Positions 33,801 through 42,933 of a stretch of 64,000 nucleotides of DNA are shown piece by piece. The notes under the pieces were generated by a model. It searched no databases, was not told where the DNA came from, and was given only the letters and a program-made list of their open reading frames with translations. This DNA is from Syntrophomonas zehnderi OL-4 (GTDB lineage: Bacteria > Bacillota > Syntrophomonadia > Syntrophomonadales > Syntrophomonadaceae), in contig NZ_CGIH01000026.1 in assembly GCF_000983115.1 (NCBI RefSeq), positions 1-64,000 on the forward strand, read 5' to 3'. How positions within the stretch are numbered: position 1 is the stretch's first letter; each line of letters opens with the position of its first letter. A program made the position numbers and the translations under genes.

Positions 33801-34349
33801 ATGCGGATAGATCTAAACAAGCTTAAGCGTCTGGCGATAATTACTGCTATTGTAGTAATACCCATTATTTGCGTTAACTTAATCAACGTGAGTCTGACCA
33901 AAAACAGTCAGCCGGTCAACCAGGAAGCAAGTAACCCTAACCCGGTAGCGAATACCTCAATTAAGAAAACCAAGCCACAGGAAAATGTAAGTATAGGTTT
34001 TTTCGCTGAGTTCAGGATGGAAAGGGAACGGGTACGCAGCAAGCAGATCGAGCTGTTAAGGGAAATTGCCAACAACCAGACCAATACCCAGAAAGTACGG
34101 GATGCAGCCGCTATGAGGCTGGTTCAGGTGGCCGATACAGTAGAAAAAGAAATGCAGGCAGAAACCTTAATCAGATCAAAGGGTTATCAGGACTGCGCCG
34201 TAATTGTTAAAAACGACCAGGCCACAATTGTCTTACCTGTTCGGAGTTTGGATGAAGCCCATATATCCGAAATAACCGGATTGACCAGCCTAACTACCGG
34301 ATTGCCTAAAAACCGCATCACAATCGCACCCCGTGAGAACTATCGCTAG
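33801..34349 (+). CDS. spoIIIAH: Stage III sporulation protein AH
   Basis: A 182-residue protein with one membrane helix (about 9-30) and a C-terminal extracytoplasmic domain (about 70-182) that in the family binds SpoIIQ on the forespore side. Helices ERVRSKQIELLREIANN and AAAMRLVQVADTVEKEM precede KGYQDCAVIVKNDQATIVL. It starts one base after spoIIIAG with a GGAGGAG site and ends the operon. Confidence 0.93.
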   Translation: MRIDLNKLKRLAIITAIVVIPIICVNLINVSLTKNSQPVNQEASNPNPVANTSIKKTKPQENVSIGFFAEFRMERERVRSKQIELLREIANNQTNTQKVRDAAAMRLVQVADTVEKEMQAETLIRSKGYQDCAVIVKNDQATIVLPVRSLDEAHISEITGLTSLTTGLPKNRITIAPRENYR

Positions 34350-34451
34350 AGGGAAAGGACATTCTTTTGTATATTTATCAGGTATACAATTAATAAATAT
34401 TGAAATAAGAAAGGTTAATACATATAATAGTAACAGTCGGGGTAGCATTAA

Positions 34452-34482
34452 ATACTCAGGTCCATCGACCTGAGTATATTTG
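34452..34482 (+). terminator. Hairpin after spoIIIAH
   Basis: ATACTCAGGT (34452-34461) and ACCTGAGTAT (34468-34477) form a perfect ten-base stem followed by ATTTGTAT. It is a likely but T-poor terminator. Confidence 0.6.
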
Positions 34483-34539
34483 TATATAAGAATAAATTTA
34501 GATTTAAAAGGGTATGGCGATATTAACTGGGGGTGCAAC

Positions 34540-36432
34540 ATGAACAAGATTAAAATAACTGACACCAGCCTGAGGGATGGCCACCAAAGTCTGTGGGCCA
34601 CCCGCATGACAACAAATGATATGATACCGGTGCTTGAAAAGATGGATAACGTTGGCTATCACTCTTTGGAGGTCTGGGGCGGAGCAACTTTTGATGTGTG
34701 TATCCGCTACCTAAATGAAGATCCCTGGGAAAGACTGCGCATCATTCGTGAGAATGTTAAAAAAACAAAATTGCAGATGCTTCTTAGAGGACAGTCCCTG
34801 GTAGGTTACTCTCATTACCCGGATGATCTGGTTTATCGATTTATTGATAAATCTGCCGAGAATGGTATCGATGTTTTCCGGGTTTTCGATGCCTTAAACG
34901 ATATTCGCAACCTAGAGACCTGCATGAAGGCTGTGAAAAAAACCGATCGGCATGCCCAGGCCTGTGTTGTCTATACGGTCAGTCCGGTTCACACCATGCA
35001 GCATTTTGTAGATACCGCCCTGCAATTAAAGGATATGGGGGCTGACTCCATTTGCATCAAGGACATGGCCGGCCTTTTATCTCCTTATGTATCGTATGAA
35101 CTGGTCAAGGCCTTAAAGGAACAAGTGGGCCTGCCGGTTCAATTGCATACCCACTATATCGGCGGATTGGCGGTTGTATCCTGTATAAAGGCCGCCGAAG
35201 CCGGGGTAGATATCATTGATACCGCCAGTGTGCCTATGGCTTTTGGTTCTTCCCAGCCGCCGGTGGAGACGATTGTACGAGCCTTACAAGGTTCGCCTTT
35301 GGATACTGGTTTGAATCTGCATGATCTTTTTGATATTGCCAACCATTTTGAACAACTCAGAAAACATAAGGGATTTGAGCGCGGGGTAACCAGGATTTCT
35401 GATATGAAGGTATTTGAGCATCAGGTTCCAGGCGGAATGATATCCAATCTGGTTGCCCAGCTGGAAGAGCAAAAGGCCTCAGATCGTCTGGATGAGGTAT
35501 TAGGTGAAATTCCCCGGGTCAGAAAGGATTTAGGTTATCCGCCGCTGGTAACTCCAACCAGTCAAATAATCGGAATCCAAGCGGTTCTGAATATCCTTAT
35601 GGGAGAGCGCTATAAACTCTGTCCAGGCGAAGTAAAGGATTATATACGGGGTTTATATGGTAAACCTCCGGCTCCCATTGATCCTAATGTAAAGGAAAAA
35701 ATTATCGGTGATGAACCGGTAATACAAGGACGTCCGGCTGACTTACTGCCACCTGTTTGGGAAAAAGCCCGACAGGAGATGCAAGGCATATCGGAAGTAG
35801 AAGAAGACATATTGACTTATGCCTTATTTCCCCAGGTAGCCTTGAAGTTCTTTGAATATAGACAGGAACGGTCTAATGAAGATGTACCACAAATGCTGGC
35901 TGTAGAAGAAGTAATAAAAGAAGCCGAAATAAAAGAGGAAATCATTAACAAACCGTTACCCAGGATTAGGAAAAAAGCTGTCAACATGGGAGATGAAGAG
36001 ATGAATCTAAATGAACTCAGAGAACTGATATTATTGCTGGATCAGACCAACATATCTGATTTGGAAGTCCAAAAGGACGATTTTAGGATTAGCCTGCGTA
36101 AAAATCCGGCTGGAGATAATCAGACTTCCTTGGCGCAGGCTGTATCCCCGCTGCAACAACCTGCGGCCCGGCCCGACCGTGTAAACGATAAGCTGGTAGA
36201 GGTATTATCGCCCATGGTGGGAACTTTTTACGCTGCTCCTTCCCCAGATGCCCCTCCATTCGTTCGGGTAGGGGAACAGGTCAAAAAAGGGCAGACCCTG
36301 TGCATTGTCGAAGCCATGAAATTAATGAATGAAATTAAATCCGAGTATGATGGAACCATAACGGAGATAGCAGTGGAAAACGCTGAACCTGTAGAGTTCG
36401 ATCAGGTATTATTCATAATTGAGAAAGACTAG
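34540..36432 (+). CDS. Carboxyltransferase fused to full-length biotin carboxyl carrier protein
   Basis: A 630-residue fusion. Residues 1-450 are a pyruvate/oxaloacetate carboxyltransferase ([19 protein letters not shown] with the metal Asp, [14 protein letters not shown], catalytic Lys in [12 protein letters not shown], metal-binding LHTHYIGG) plus the conserved PYC/OADA domain. From residue 488 the sequence is a complete Acc[16 protein letters not shown]..., a Pro/Ala linker, then the biotinyl domain with [12 protein letters not shown] carrying the biotin Lys. With AccC downstream it would form a two-subunit pyruvate carboxylase; a Na+-pump decarboxylase is less likely, as no beta or gamma subunits are nearby. 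The start is ATG 34540 (site GGGGGTG). accC begins 11 bases later. Confidence 0.88.
   Translation: MNKIKITDTSLRDGHQSLWATRMTTNDMIPVLEKMDNVGYHSLEVWGGATFDVCIRYLNEDPWERLRIIRENVKKTKLQMLLRGQSLVGYSHYPDDLVYRFIDKSAENGIDVFRVFDALNDIRNLETCMKAVKKTDRHAQACVVYTVSPVHTMQHFVDTALQLKDMGADSICIKDMAGLLSPYVSYELVKALKEQVGLPVQLHTHYIGGLAVVSCIKAAEAGVDIIDTASVPMAFGSSQPPVETIVRALQGSPLDTGLNLHDLFDIANHFEQLRKHKGFERGVTRISDMKVFEHQVPGGMISNLVAQLEEQKASDRLDEVLGEIPRVRKDLGYPPLVTPTSQIIGIQAVLNILMGERYKLCPGEVKDYIRGLYGKPPAPIDPNVKEKIIGDEPVIQGRPADLLPPVWEKARQEMQGISEVEEDILTYALFPQVALKFFEYRQERSNEDVPQMLAVEEVIKEAEIKEEIINKPLPRIRKKAVNMGDEEMNLNELRELILLLDQTNISDLEVQKDDFRISLRKNPAGDNQTSLAQAVSPLQQPAARPDRVNDKLVEVLSPMVGTFYAAPSPDAPPFVRVGEQVKKGQTLCIVEAMKLMNEIKSEYDGTITEIAVENAEPVEFDQVLFIIEKD
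36001..36432 (+). CDS. accB: Possible internally started AccB (biotin carboxyl carrier protein)
   Basis: Inside the fusion gene ATG 36001 is preceded by GGGAGA (35988-35993) at seven bases, an ordinary ribosome site. It would yield a 143-residue AccB beginning at the normal family N-terminus ([10 protein letters not shown]). The locus matches that of accB in Bacillus, directly before accC. In-frame internal initiation is inferred; it would supply free AccB for fatty acid synthesis as well as the fused form. Confidence 0.45.
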   Translation: MNLNELRELILLLDQTNISDLEVQKDDFRISLRKNPAGDNQTSLAQAVSPLQQPAARPDRVNDKLVEVLSPMVGTFYAAPSPDAPPFVRVGEQVKKGQTLCIVEAMKLMNEIKSEYDGTITEIAVENAEPVEFDQVLFIIEKD

Positions 36433-36442
36433 GGGTGAGATT

Positions 36443-37786
36443 GTGTTTTCCAAGGTTTTAATCGCCAATCGGGGCGAGATTGCGGTAAGGATAATCAGAG
36501 CCTGTAGGGAATTAAATATTGCCACTGTGGCCGTATATTCTAAACCCGACAAACCCGGACTACATGTTCTAATGGCGGATGAGGCTGTTTGTATCGGTGA
36601 TGCGCCAGCCAATCATAGCTATTTAAACATATCCAATATTATTGCCGCGGCTAAGAATACCGGAGCTGAGGCTATCCATCCCGGCTATGGATTCCTGGCA
36701 GAGAACGCCTATTTTGCCGAACTCTGCACAACCAATAATATCAAATTCATTGGTCCCAAGTCCCAGGTTATTAACCTGATGGGGGATAAGGTCAAGGCCC
36801 GGGAGCTGGTAACCGCCGTTGGTGTACCACTCGTTCCCGGCAGCGCAGGAGCGGTACAGAGCTTGGCTGAAGCCATAAAAATAGCTGATGATATTGGCTA
36901 CCCGGTGATGATCAAGGCATCTGCCGGCGGTGGCGGTAAAGGTATGCGTTTAGCCCACAGCAAGGCTGCTTTAAAAGAGGCTCTGGATATGGCCAAATTG
37001 GAGGCCCAAGCTGCTTTTGGCAATGACGAAGTTTATATTGAAAAATACATAGAAGAACCTCGCCATGTGGAAATACAAATCCTGGGCGATGAGTATGGCA
37101 ATATTATTCATCTGGGAGAAAGAGATTGTTCATTGCAAAGGCGTAATCAAAAACTTCTGGAAGAATCCCCATCCACTTTGGTTGACGAAGAACTGCGGGA
37201 ACGGATGGGCGCGGCAGCTATCAAAGCAGCTGCCGCCGCAAATTATTACAACGCCGGAACGATTGAATTCCTGGTCGATAAAGACAAAAACTTTTATTTT
37301 ATAGAAATGAATACGCGGGTTCAGGTGGAACATCCGGTTACGGAAATGGTGACCGGTATTGATATCGTGAAGGAACAGATAAAAATTGCGGCGGGAGAAA
37401 GGTTAAATATTAAGCAGGAAGATGTACGTTTGAACGGTTGGGCTATGGAATGCAGGATTAACGCGGAAGATCCGGATCATGATTTCAGGCCTTCTCCGGT
37501 AATGATCGGGGAATATTTGCCCCCCGGAGGCCCGGGGGTCAGAGTTGATTCAGGTGTTTACAGCGGTTACACCATAACCCCCTACTATGATTCCATGATA
37601 GCCAAAGTGATTGTATGGGGCAGAGACCGCAACGAGGCTATCGTGCGTATGAAACGGGCCTTGCTGGAGTTCAAGGCTACCGGTGCAATTACCACCGTAC
37701 CCTTTCATTTAAAGGTGCTGGATAATGCTTTTTTCCAAAAAGGTGAAGTATATACCAACTTTATTCAAAGAAGAATGACTGAATAA
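36443..37786 (+). CDS. accC: Biotin carboxylase
   Basis: A 447-residue ATP-grasp biotin carboxylase. It has [21 protein letters not shown] at the start, [10 protein letters not shown] near 75, the glycine-rich ATP loop [11 protein letters not shown] near 160, [13 protein letters not shown] near 225 and [17 protein letters not shown] near 285 with catalytic residues. It carboxylates biotin on AccB or on the fused carrier just upstream. The start is GTG 36443 with GGGGTGAG; a longer frame from 36419 overlaps the previous gene and lacks a site. The final 60 residues hold the usual C-terminal domain. Confidence 0.95.
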   Translation: MFSKVLIANRGEIAVRIIRACRELNIATVAVYSKPDKPGLHVLMADEAVCIGDAPANHSYLNISNIIAAAKNTGAEAIHPGYGFLAENAYFAELCTTNNIKFIGPKSQVINLMGDKVKARELVTAVGVPLVPGSAGAVQSLAEAIKIADDIGYPVMIKASAGGGGKGMRLAHSKAALKEALDMAKLEAQAAFGNDEVYIEKYIEEPRHVEIQILGDEYGNIIHLGERDCSLQRRNQKLLEESPSTLVDEELRERMGAAAIKAAAAANYYNAGTIEFLVDKDKNFYFIEMNTRVQVEHPVTEMVTGIDIVKEQIKIAAGERLNIKQEDVRLNGWAMECRINAEDPDHDFRPSPVMIGEYLPPGGPGVRVDSGVYSGYTITPYYDSMIAKVIVWGRDRNEAIVRMKRALLEFKATGAITTVPFHLKVLDNAFFQKGEVYTNFIQRRMTE

Positions 37787-37890
37787 TAGCTCTGCCCTTA
37801 ACGTTTTGTTGTCATAAATATCGGGCAAAGATTGATTAATATCATCTGACAGTGTAAAATAACTCCATAATATAGTTGGAGGTGAACGTT

Positions 37891-38298
37891 TTGGAAGCAA
37901 ACAAGCCGGAATTCCCTAATGATTATGGTGTTATACGGATAGCCGATGAAGTTGTCTCAACGGTCGCAGGCTTGGCAGCCATTGAGGTAGAGGGTGTTGT
38001 ATCGCTAAGCGGCGGATGGGGTACTGATCTTGTCGAAAAGCTCGGCAAAAAGAATTTTGGTAAAGGTATCAAGGTAGAAATCGACAATAATGAGACCGCC
38101 ATAGATATATTTTTAATTATACAGTTTGGCTATACTATTCCCCAGGTAGCTGAGACAGTACAAAGGGAAGTCAAGGTTGCGGTTGAGACCATGACTGGTC
38201 TTGAGGTTACGACCGTAAACGTGCACATTGTATCAGTCAGCATGAAAAAAAACAGCGGGGAAGACAATAATCTGCTTATAGAAATGGAAGCAGAGTAA
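37891..38298 (+). CDS. Asp23/Gls24-family envelope stress protein
   Basis: A 135-residue Asp23-family protein (YGVIRIADEVVSTVAGLAAIEVEGVVSLSGG near residue 10; VNVHIVSVSM near the end). Family members are cytoplasmic and are tethered to the membrane by AmaP, whose gene is next. TTG 37891 with GGAGGTG eight bases upstream is preferred over TTG 37876, which lies in that site. It is the same genomic slot (yqhY) as in Bacillus between accC and nusB. A hairpin follows at 38318-38346. Confidence 0.88.
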   Translation: MEANKPEFPNDYGVIRIADEVVSTVAGLAAIEVEGVVSLSGGWGTDLVEKLGKKNFGKGIKVEIDNNETAIDIFLIIQFGYTIPQVAETVQREVKVAVETMTGLEVTTVNVHIVSVSMKKNSGEDNNLLIEMEAE

Positions 38299-38317
38299 TT
38301 TTTAATGATTGATGTCT

Positions 38318-38346
38318 AATAACCCCCTGTTTACACAGGGGGTTAT
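38318..38346 (+). terminator. Terminator after the Asp23-family gene
   Basis: AATAACCCCCTGT (38318-38330) and ACAGGGGGTTAT (38335-38346) form a 12-base stem with a four-base loop. The T tract is weak. Confidence 0.65.
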
Positions 38347-38395
38347 CTGTATTGAATACTAATCTATTTTGCATAAATGAAAGGAGAATTCTACT

Positions 38396-38920
38396 ATGCC
38401 GGTTTTTTGGCGGATAGTTCTTTTCATATATAACCTAATCCTGCTTGTGGTTGGGGCAGCTGCAATTGCGATATCACTAGGTGCTCCTGAGCCTTTGCAA
38501 TACATAAATCTTGTTGCTGCGACTCCTGAAAACCGTATTATATGCGGCACGGTAGGGATTCTGTTGTTTTTCTTGGCTCTCGTACTATTATACCTGGGAC
38601 TAAGAAACGAACCAAACAGGGATGGTATTTTGATTGATAAAGGGGTTTTAGGCGAAGTATCTATAAGTATAGAAGCCGTAAAACTGATTATCATGAAAGC
38701 GGTGCGTCAGATAGACGGCGTTAAAGAAATACGCCCAGTGGTAAAAAAAGGATCGGCGGGATTGTCAATCACCCTAAAAACCATGATAAACCCTGCCTTA
38801 AGTGCTCCTGAACTCAGCGGTGTCCTGCAAAAAATTGTCAAAGAACACTTAGAGAATATAGGTGGCCTGCCGGTAGCGGAAATCAAAGTGCAGTTTCATG
38901 ATTTTAACGCTGACAAATAA
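38396..38920 (+). CDS. amaP: AmaP-like membrane anchor for Asp23
   Basis: A 174-residue protein with two N-terminal membrane helices (about 5-26 and 48-68; IVLFIYNLILLVVGAAAIAI and TVGILLFFLALVLLYLGL) and a cytoplasmic C-terminal domain (75-174) related to Asp23. This is the AmaP architecture. It anchors Asp23-family proteins at the membrane. ATG 38396 has an AAGGAG site. DUF2273 follows 15 bases later, the usual partner. Confidence 0.85.
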   Translation: MPVFWRIVLFIYNLILLVVGAAAIAISLGAPEPLQYINLVAATPENRIICGTVGILLFFLALVLLYLGLRNEPNRDGILIDKGVLGEVSISIEAVKLIIMKAVRQIDGVKEIRPVVKKGSAGLSITLKTMINPALSAPELSGVLQKIVKEHLENIGGLPVAEIKVQFHDFNADK

Positions 38921-38935
38921 GGAGGCAAGACCAAA

Positions 38936-39154
38936 ATGTTGGAAAAGCTGTTTATGCTAATCATAACAGAACACCGAGGTAAATTTATTGGGATATTGCT
39001 GGGCTTGCTGGCCAGTATTCTGTTTATCAGCTATGGTTTCTGGCGCACTATATTTGTGATTTTTTGCATTGCCATGGGGTATTTTATTGGCAAGAAAATT
39101 GATGAAAGTGCCAGTTTTGAGATTTGGATAAAAAATCTGTTTAAAGAAAAATAA
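38936..39154 (+). CDS. DUF2273 small membrane protein
   Basis: A 72-residue protein with two short membrane segments (GKFIGILLGLLASILFISYGF and TIFVIFCIAMGYFIGKKIDES), matching DUF2273 proteins that accompany AmaP and Asp23. It probably belongs to the same envelope-stress complex. ATG 38936 has GGAGGCAAG. nusB follows after 43 bases. Confidence 0.85.
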   Translation: MLEKLFMLIITEHRGKFIGILLGLLASILFISYGFWRTIFVIFCIAMGYFIGKKIDESASFEIWIKNLFKEK

Positions 39155-39197
39155 TAAGCGGGGAAACCATATCGCCCCTGCAGAAAGGGAGATTGAT

Positions 39198-39602
39198 TTG
39201 AGCAGAAGAAAAGCCCGGGAAATTGCCTTCAAAGTTATATTTCAGGTAGATCAGGTCAATGCCGAACCCCGGACAGCTTTTGAATATCTTCTGGAAGAAA
39301 GCAATTTAACAGAACCAGATAGTGAGTTTGCCTGGACTTTAATCGAGGGCTGCCTGACGCATTTGGAACCAATTGATCAATGCATAGCTCGCCATTCCAC
39401 CGATTGGACCGTGGAACGTATGTCCTCTACCGACCGAAACCTGATGCGGCTGGCCACTTATGAGATCCTATATATGGAGGAAGTAAAGTCGGCTGCTATT
39501 GCCATGGACGAAGCCATAGAAATTTCCAAGAAATATGGGGAGCATAATTCAGCCGCATTCGTTAATGCAATTTTGGATAAAATTAATAGGAATAGATCAT
39601 GA
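39198..39602 (+). CDS. nusB: Transcription antitermination factor NusB
   Basis: A 134-residue all-helical NusB (SRRKAREIAFKVIFQVDQ at the N-terminus; MSSTDRNLMRLATYEILYMEE and AIAMDEAIEISKKYG near the end). It binds boxA RNA with S10 for rRNA antitermination. The start is TTG 39198 with a GGGAGA site. It overlaps the next gene by four bases (ATGA). Confidence 0.93.
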   Translation: MSRRKAREIAFKVIFQVDQVNAEPRTAFEYLLEESNLTEPDSEFAWTLIEGCLTHLEPIDQCIARHSTDWTVERMSSTDRNLMRLATYEILYMEEVKSAAIAMDEAIEISKKYGEHNSAAFVNAILDKINRNRS

Positions 39603-40567
39603 GAACATATTTAGGGTTAGATACCAGTGCCTACACTACTTCAGTTGCACTGGTAGACGAGGAATTAAATATTCTGTCTGATGAACGTGTATTATTGAAG
39701 GTTGACAACAATGAGAGGGGCTTAAGACAGTCTGAAGCCCTTTTTTATCATATAAAAAACCTTCCTTTTTTGTTTGAAAAAATTGAACCAATATTAAGTG
39801 GACACCAGGTTCAGGCTCTGGGGGCAAGCGCTGCTCCCCGTAATGTGGCAGGAAGCTATATGCCGGTATTTTTGGCCGGACTGTCCAGCGCTCGAAGTAT
39901 CTCTACCTTTAGCCAGTTGCCGCTCTACGAAATCAGCCACCAGGAGGGCCATATCATGGCCGGTTTAATTGGGAATTACAGTTTGTTGGACAAACCAGGT
40001 TTTCTGGCTGTCCACTTTTCAGGAGGTACCTCAGAATTATTGGTTGTGAAAAAGGCCGGAGGACAGAACCTGCTTAACATTGAAGCTGTGGCTGCAGGTT
40101 TTGATTTACATGCCGGACAACTGGTCGACCGGGTCGGTGTAGCCATGGGGCTGCCTTTTCCAGCCGGGGCGGCGCTGGAAGAAATGGCTCGCCGGTATAA
40201 GGGGGAACACCCTTTAAACCTCCCCTCATACGTTCTTGAAGAGGGTTTTTCTTTTTCAGGAGTGGAAACCCGTTGCCAACAGTTGCTTAAAGAGGGGGTT
40301 CCCCGGGAAGCTTTGGCCTTTGCTGTACTGAGAGTAATTGCCAATACCCTGGAGAAAATCATTGTGATTCATGCCAATAAGACCGGAATCAAAGATGTTT
40401 TATTGGTAGGAGGGGTTATGGCCAACGGAATAATCAGAGAACGGCTGGTGAAAAGGCTGGAGCATCCTGCCGTGGGTATTAATACCCATTTTGCTGACAG
40501 CCATTTAAGTTCTGATAATGCGGTGGGTGCAGCCGCCTTGGCCGCTTATTTGCATCAACAAAAATGA
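39599..40567 (+). CDS. Kae1/TsaD-like domain protein
   Basis: A 322-residue member of the ASKHA/Kae1 family. The N-terminal phosphate loop is YLGLDTSAYTTSVALVD, the metal-binding pair is HQEGHI near residue 122, and the later motifs are VHFSGGTSELLVV, GFDLHAGQLVDRVGVAMGLPFPAG and VLLVGGVMANG. It is shorter and more divergent than the canonical TsaD that makes t6A37 in tRNA; such paralogues recur between nusB and xseA in clostridia and are usually listed as O-sialoglycoprotein endopeptidase-like. Function is unproven. It is translationally coupled to nusB. Confidence 0.8.
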   Translation: MRTYLGLDTSAYTTSVALVDEELNILSDERVLLKVDNNERGLRQSEALFYHIKNLPFLFEKIEPILSGHQVQALGASAAPRNVAGSYMPVFLAGLSSARSISTFSQLPLYEISHQEGHIMAGLIGNYSLLDKPGFLAVHFSGGTSELLVVKKAGGQNLLNIEAVAAGFDLHAGQLVDRVGVAMGLPFPAGAALEEMARRYKGEHPLNLPSYVLEEGFSFSGVETRCQQLLKEGVPREALAFAVLRVIANTLEKIIVIHANKTGIKDVLLVGGVMANGIIRERLVKRLEHPAVGINTHFADSHLSSDNAVGAAALAAYLHQQK

Positions 40568-40632
40568 ACCCCTGGAAGTTGACAGGCTACAAAGGTTAAA
40601 AAAATAAAGTTCCAAGAAAGGAGCAATACTAG

Positions 40633-41478
40633 ATGGAATTAATCTGTGGCAAAGATATCTCAAGCGAAATAAGGAACCAATTAAAAGAAAACCTGGCCCA
40701 GGAAGGTCTTAAGCCATGTCTTGCAGTCATTAATGTCGGGGATGACAAGGAGAACCTACTATATATTGGACTTAAGGAGAATGCCGTAGATACATTGGGC
40801 GGGGAAACCCGTATTGCCAGTTTGCCGCAAAATGCTGCTAAAGAGGAAGTTTTAAATCTAATTAATGAGCTTAATCATGATCAGGCAGTTAACGGTATCT
40901 TGTTACAATTGCCGTTACCGAAAGAGCTGCAACCCTATGAGCAAGAATTCTTAAGCGCCATTGATCCTGCCAAGGACGTTGATGGATTCCATCCTGTCAA
41001 CATGGGCAGGCTTGTAAATGGCACACCCGGTTTTATTAGCTGCGCCGCCTTGGCCTGCATGGATATAAGTAAAAGATATAAAGCCCCCTTGGCTGGAAAA
41101 AAAGTGCTTTTGATCGGTGACTCTTTCGATCTCATCAGACCGCTGGCACTTATGTTTATAAAGGAGTCTTGCCAGGTGTCGGTTGCCCCCCAATACAAGT
41201 CCGCACTTATGGAGGGAGTAGACATAGCCGTTATTGAAGCAGGTGGCCCTCATATCGTCAAAGCCTCCGGAATAAAAGAAGGTGCTCTGTTGATCGATGC
41301 CGGTTTTTATTATGACCAGAACAGCCTGTTTGGTAATGTGGACAAGGAAGACCTTTCCAAGATTGACGGGCATCTGCTGCCGGTGCCGGGTGGGGTGGGA
41401 CCCATGCTGATTACAAAGTTATTGGAAAACCTGTGTATGGCCGCCGGGATGTCCCTCCCGGATAAAAACACAGGATGA
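40633..41478 (+). CDS. folD: FolD-like methylenetetrahydrofolate dehydrogenase/cyclohydrolase, divergent
   Basis: A 281-residue FolD-type protein. Tyr44 and Lys48 of the catalytic YxxxK, GILLQLPLP (88-96), DVDGFHPVNMGRL (115-127) and the C-terminal PGGVGPM are kept. The folate loop, normally PCTPxG, reads ISCAALAC (135-142), and the NADP loop, normally GRSxxVGxP, reads GDSFDLIRP (162-170), so both signatures are altered. The position before xseA is the standard folD slot. Either cofactor preference has changed or dehydrogenase activity is reduced. ATG 40633 has an AAAGGAG site. Confidence 0.8.
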   Translation: MELICGKDISSEIRNQLKENLAQEGLKPCLAVINVGDDKENLLYIGLKENAVDTLGGETRIASLPQNAAKEEVLNLINELNHDQAVNGILLQLPLPKELQPYEQEFLSAIDPAKDVDGFHPVNMGRLVNGTPGFISCAALACMDISKRYKAPLAGKKVLLIGDSFDLIRPLALMFIKESCQVSVAPQYKSALMEGVDIAVIEAGGPHIVKASGIKEGALLIDAGFYYDQNSLFGNVDKEDLSKIDGHLLPVPGGVGPMLITKLLENLCMAAGMSLPDKNTG

Positions 41479-41493
41479 TAGGATAATGATAAT

Positions 41494-42696
41494 ATGCAGG
41501 AGTATATTTCGGTTGGTGCCTTAAATGAATATATCGGCTCCCTGTTGGAAAATGATGACCTTCTTCAGGGGGTTTGGGTAAAAGGTGAAATTTCCGGGTT
41601 CCGGTTGTATCAACAATCCGGTCATATGTATTTTACCCTTAAAGACGGAGAAGCAGCCGTTAGTTGCGTAATGTTTCGCAGCCGCACCTCAAGCCTTAAA
41701 TTCAAACCCGAAGACGGGATGGAGGTATTGTTGTTTGGCTCGGTTGCGGTTTTTTCCAAACAGGGCAAGTACCAGCTGTACGCAGAAAAAATGCTTCCTT
41801 TCGGAGTAGGTAACCTGTTTTTGTACTTGGAGCAATTAAAAAAAGAGTTGGCCCAAAAAGGTTATTTTGCCGAAGAAAGAAAAAAACCTTTGCCGACTGT
41901 GGTTAATCGGATAGGGGTAGTCACCTCTCAAGATGGTGCGGCCCTAAGAGATATTTTGAAAGTGCTGCATGAACGTCAACCGGGAGTTGAGGTAGTCATA
42001 GTTCATAGTTCAGTGCAGGGTATCGAGGCTCCCCGGGAACTGGCTGCCGGTCTGCGAGCGCTCAACCAATATGCTCAGGTTGACTTGATTATTATCGGCC
42101 GGGGAGGCGGATCTATGGAGGATCTGATGGCTTTCAACAGCGAAGAAGTGGTGGAGGCGATTTATGAATCCGCAATTCCGGTTATATCAGCTGTAGGGCA
42201 TGAGGTGGATTTTTGTCTAAGTGACTTGGCTGCTGATGTTAGGGCGGCCACGCCTACCCAGGCAGCCCAATTGGCAGTACCGGATCGTTTTCAGTTGCAG
42301 CAGGATCTGGAAAAGTTAAAACGCAGCTTGTTACGAGGCATAAACAGGAATCTGGAAAAACGTTCCGAAACGCTGGATAGGCTGATGATGAGAAAAATCT
42401 GGTACGATCCTCAACTGTTGCTGGAAAAACAGTTTGTCGGTCTGGAAGAAAAAAAACTAAGGCTGCAAAAAGCTATTCAGGAGATTATCAACTCTCGCCA
42501 GTATAGTTTACAAATAGCCACGGCAGGTTTGGATAACCTGAGTCCGCTTAAAGTAATGGCCCGTGGTTACGCAATGTTGACTCAGGGTGACCGTCTTATC
42601 TCTAGCGTAGATGATTTGGCCGCCGATGGGGAATTAACAGCCCGGCTGAGCGATGGGAAACTCAATCTATTAATCAAGTCCAAGGAGAAATTATAA
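41494..42696 (+). CDS. xseA: Exodeoxyribonuclease VII large subunit
   Basis: A 400-residue XseA with an N-terminal OB fold (1-100, GVWVKGEISGFRLYQQSGHMYF), a catalytic core with GVVTSQDGAALRDI, DLIIIGRGGGSMEDL and ISAVGHEVDFCLSDLAADVRAATPTQAA, and a coiled-coil region (about 270-340) ending LKVMARGYAMLTQ. With XseB it degrades single-stranded DNA. ATG 41494 has a weak site. xseB starts one base after its stop. Confidence 0.95.
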   Translation: MQEYISVGALNEYIGSLLENDDLLQGVWVKGEISGFRLYQQSGHMYFTLKDGEAAVSCVMFRSRTSSLKFKPEDGMEVLLFGSVAVFSKQGKYQLYAEKMLPFGVGNLFLYLEQLKKELAQKGYFAEERKKPLPTVVNRIGVVTSQDGAALRDILKVLHERQPGVEVVIVHSSVQGIEAPRELAAGLRALNQYAQVDLIIIGRGGGSMEDLMAFNSEEVVEAIYESAIPVISAVGHEVDFCLSDLAADVRAATPTQAAQLAVPDRFQLQQDLEKLKRSLLRGINRNLEKRSETLDRLMMRKIWYDPQLLLEKQFVGLEEKKLRLQKAIQEIINSRQYSLQIATAGLDNLSPLKVMARGYAMLTQGDRLISSVDDLAADGELTARLSDGKLNLLIKSKEKL

Positions 42697-42697
42697 A

Positions 42698-42919
42698 ATG
42701 AAAAAAATGAATTTTGATCAATCCCTCAAACGCCTGGAAGAAATTGTGGAAGAGTTGGAATCGGGATCAATAAGTCTGGAAAAATCCCTGAGTTTGTTTG
42801 AGGAGGGTGTCAAGTTAGCCCTTTACTGCCAGGACGAGCTTCAGAAAACAGATGGCAAGGTCAGCCTTTTAATCAGGAAAATGAATGGTGATTTAGAAGT
42901 GACCGATTTTAACATCTAA
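42698..42919 (+). CDS. xseB: Exodeoxyribonuclease VII small subunit
   Basis: A 73-residue helical-hairpin protein (FDQSLKRLEEIVEELESGSISLEKSLSLFEEGVKLA) with the standard XseB motif. It forms the multimeric small subunit of ExoVII with XseA and is translationally coupled to it. ispA follows 14 bases later, as in the conserved block. Confidence 0.95.
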   Translation: MKKMNFDQSLKRLEEIVEELESGSISLEKSLSLFEEGVKLALYCQDELQKTDGKVSLLIRKMNGDLEVTDFNI

Positions 42920-42933
42920 AGAAAGGAAGATAG

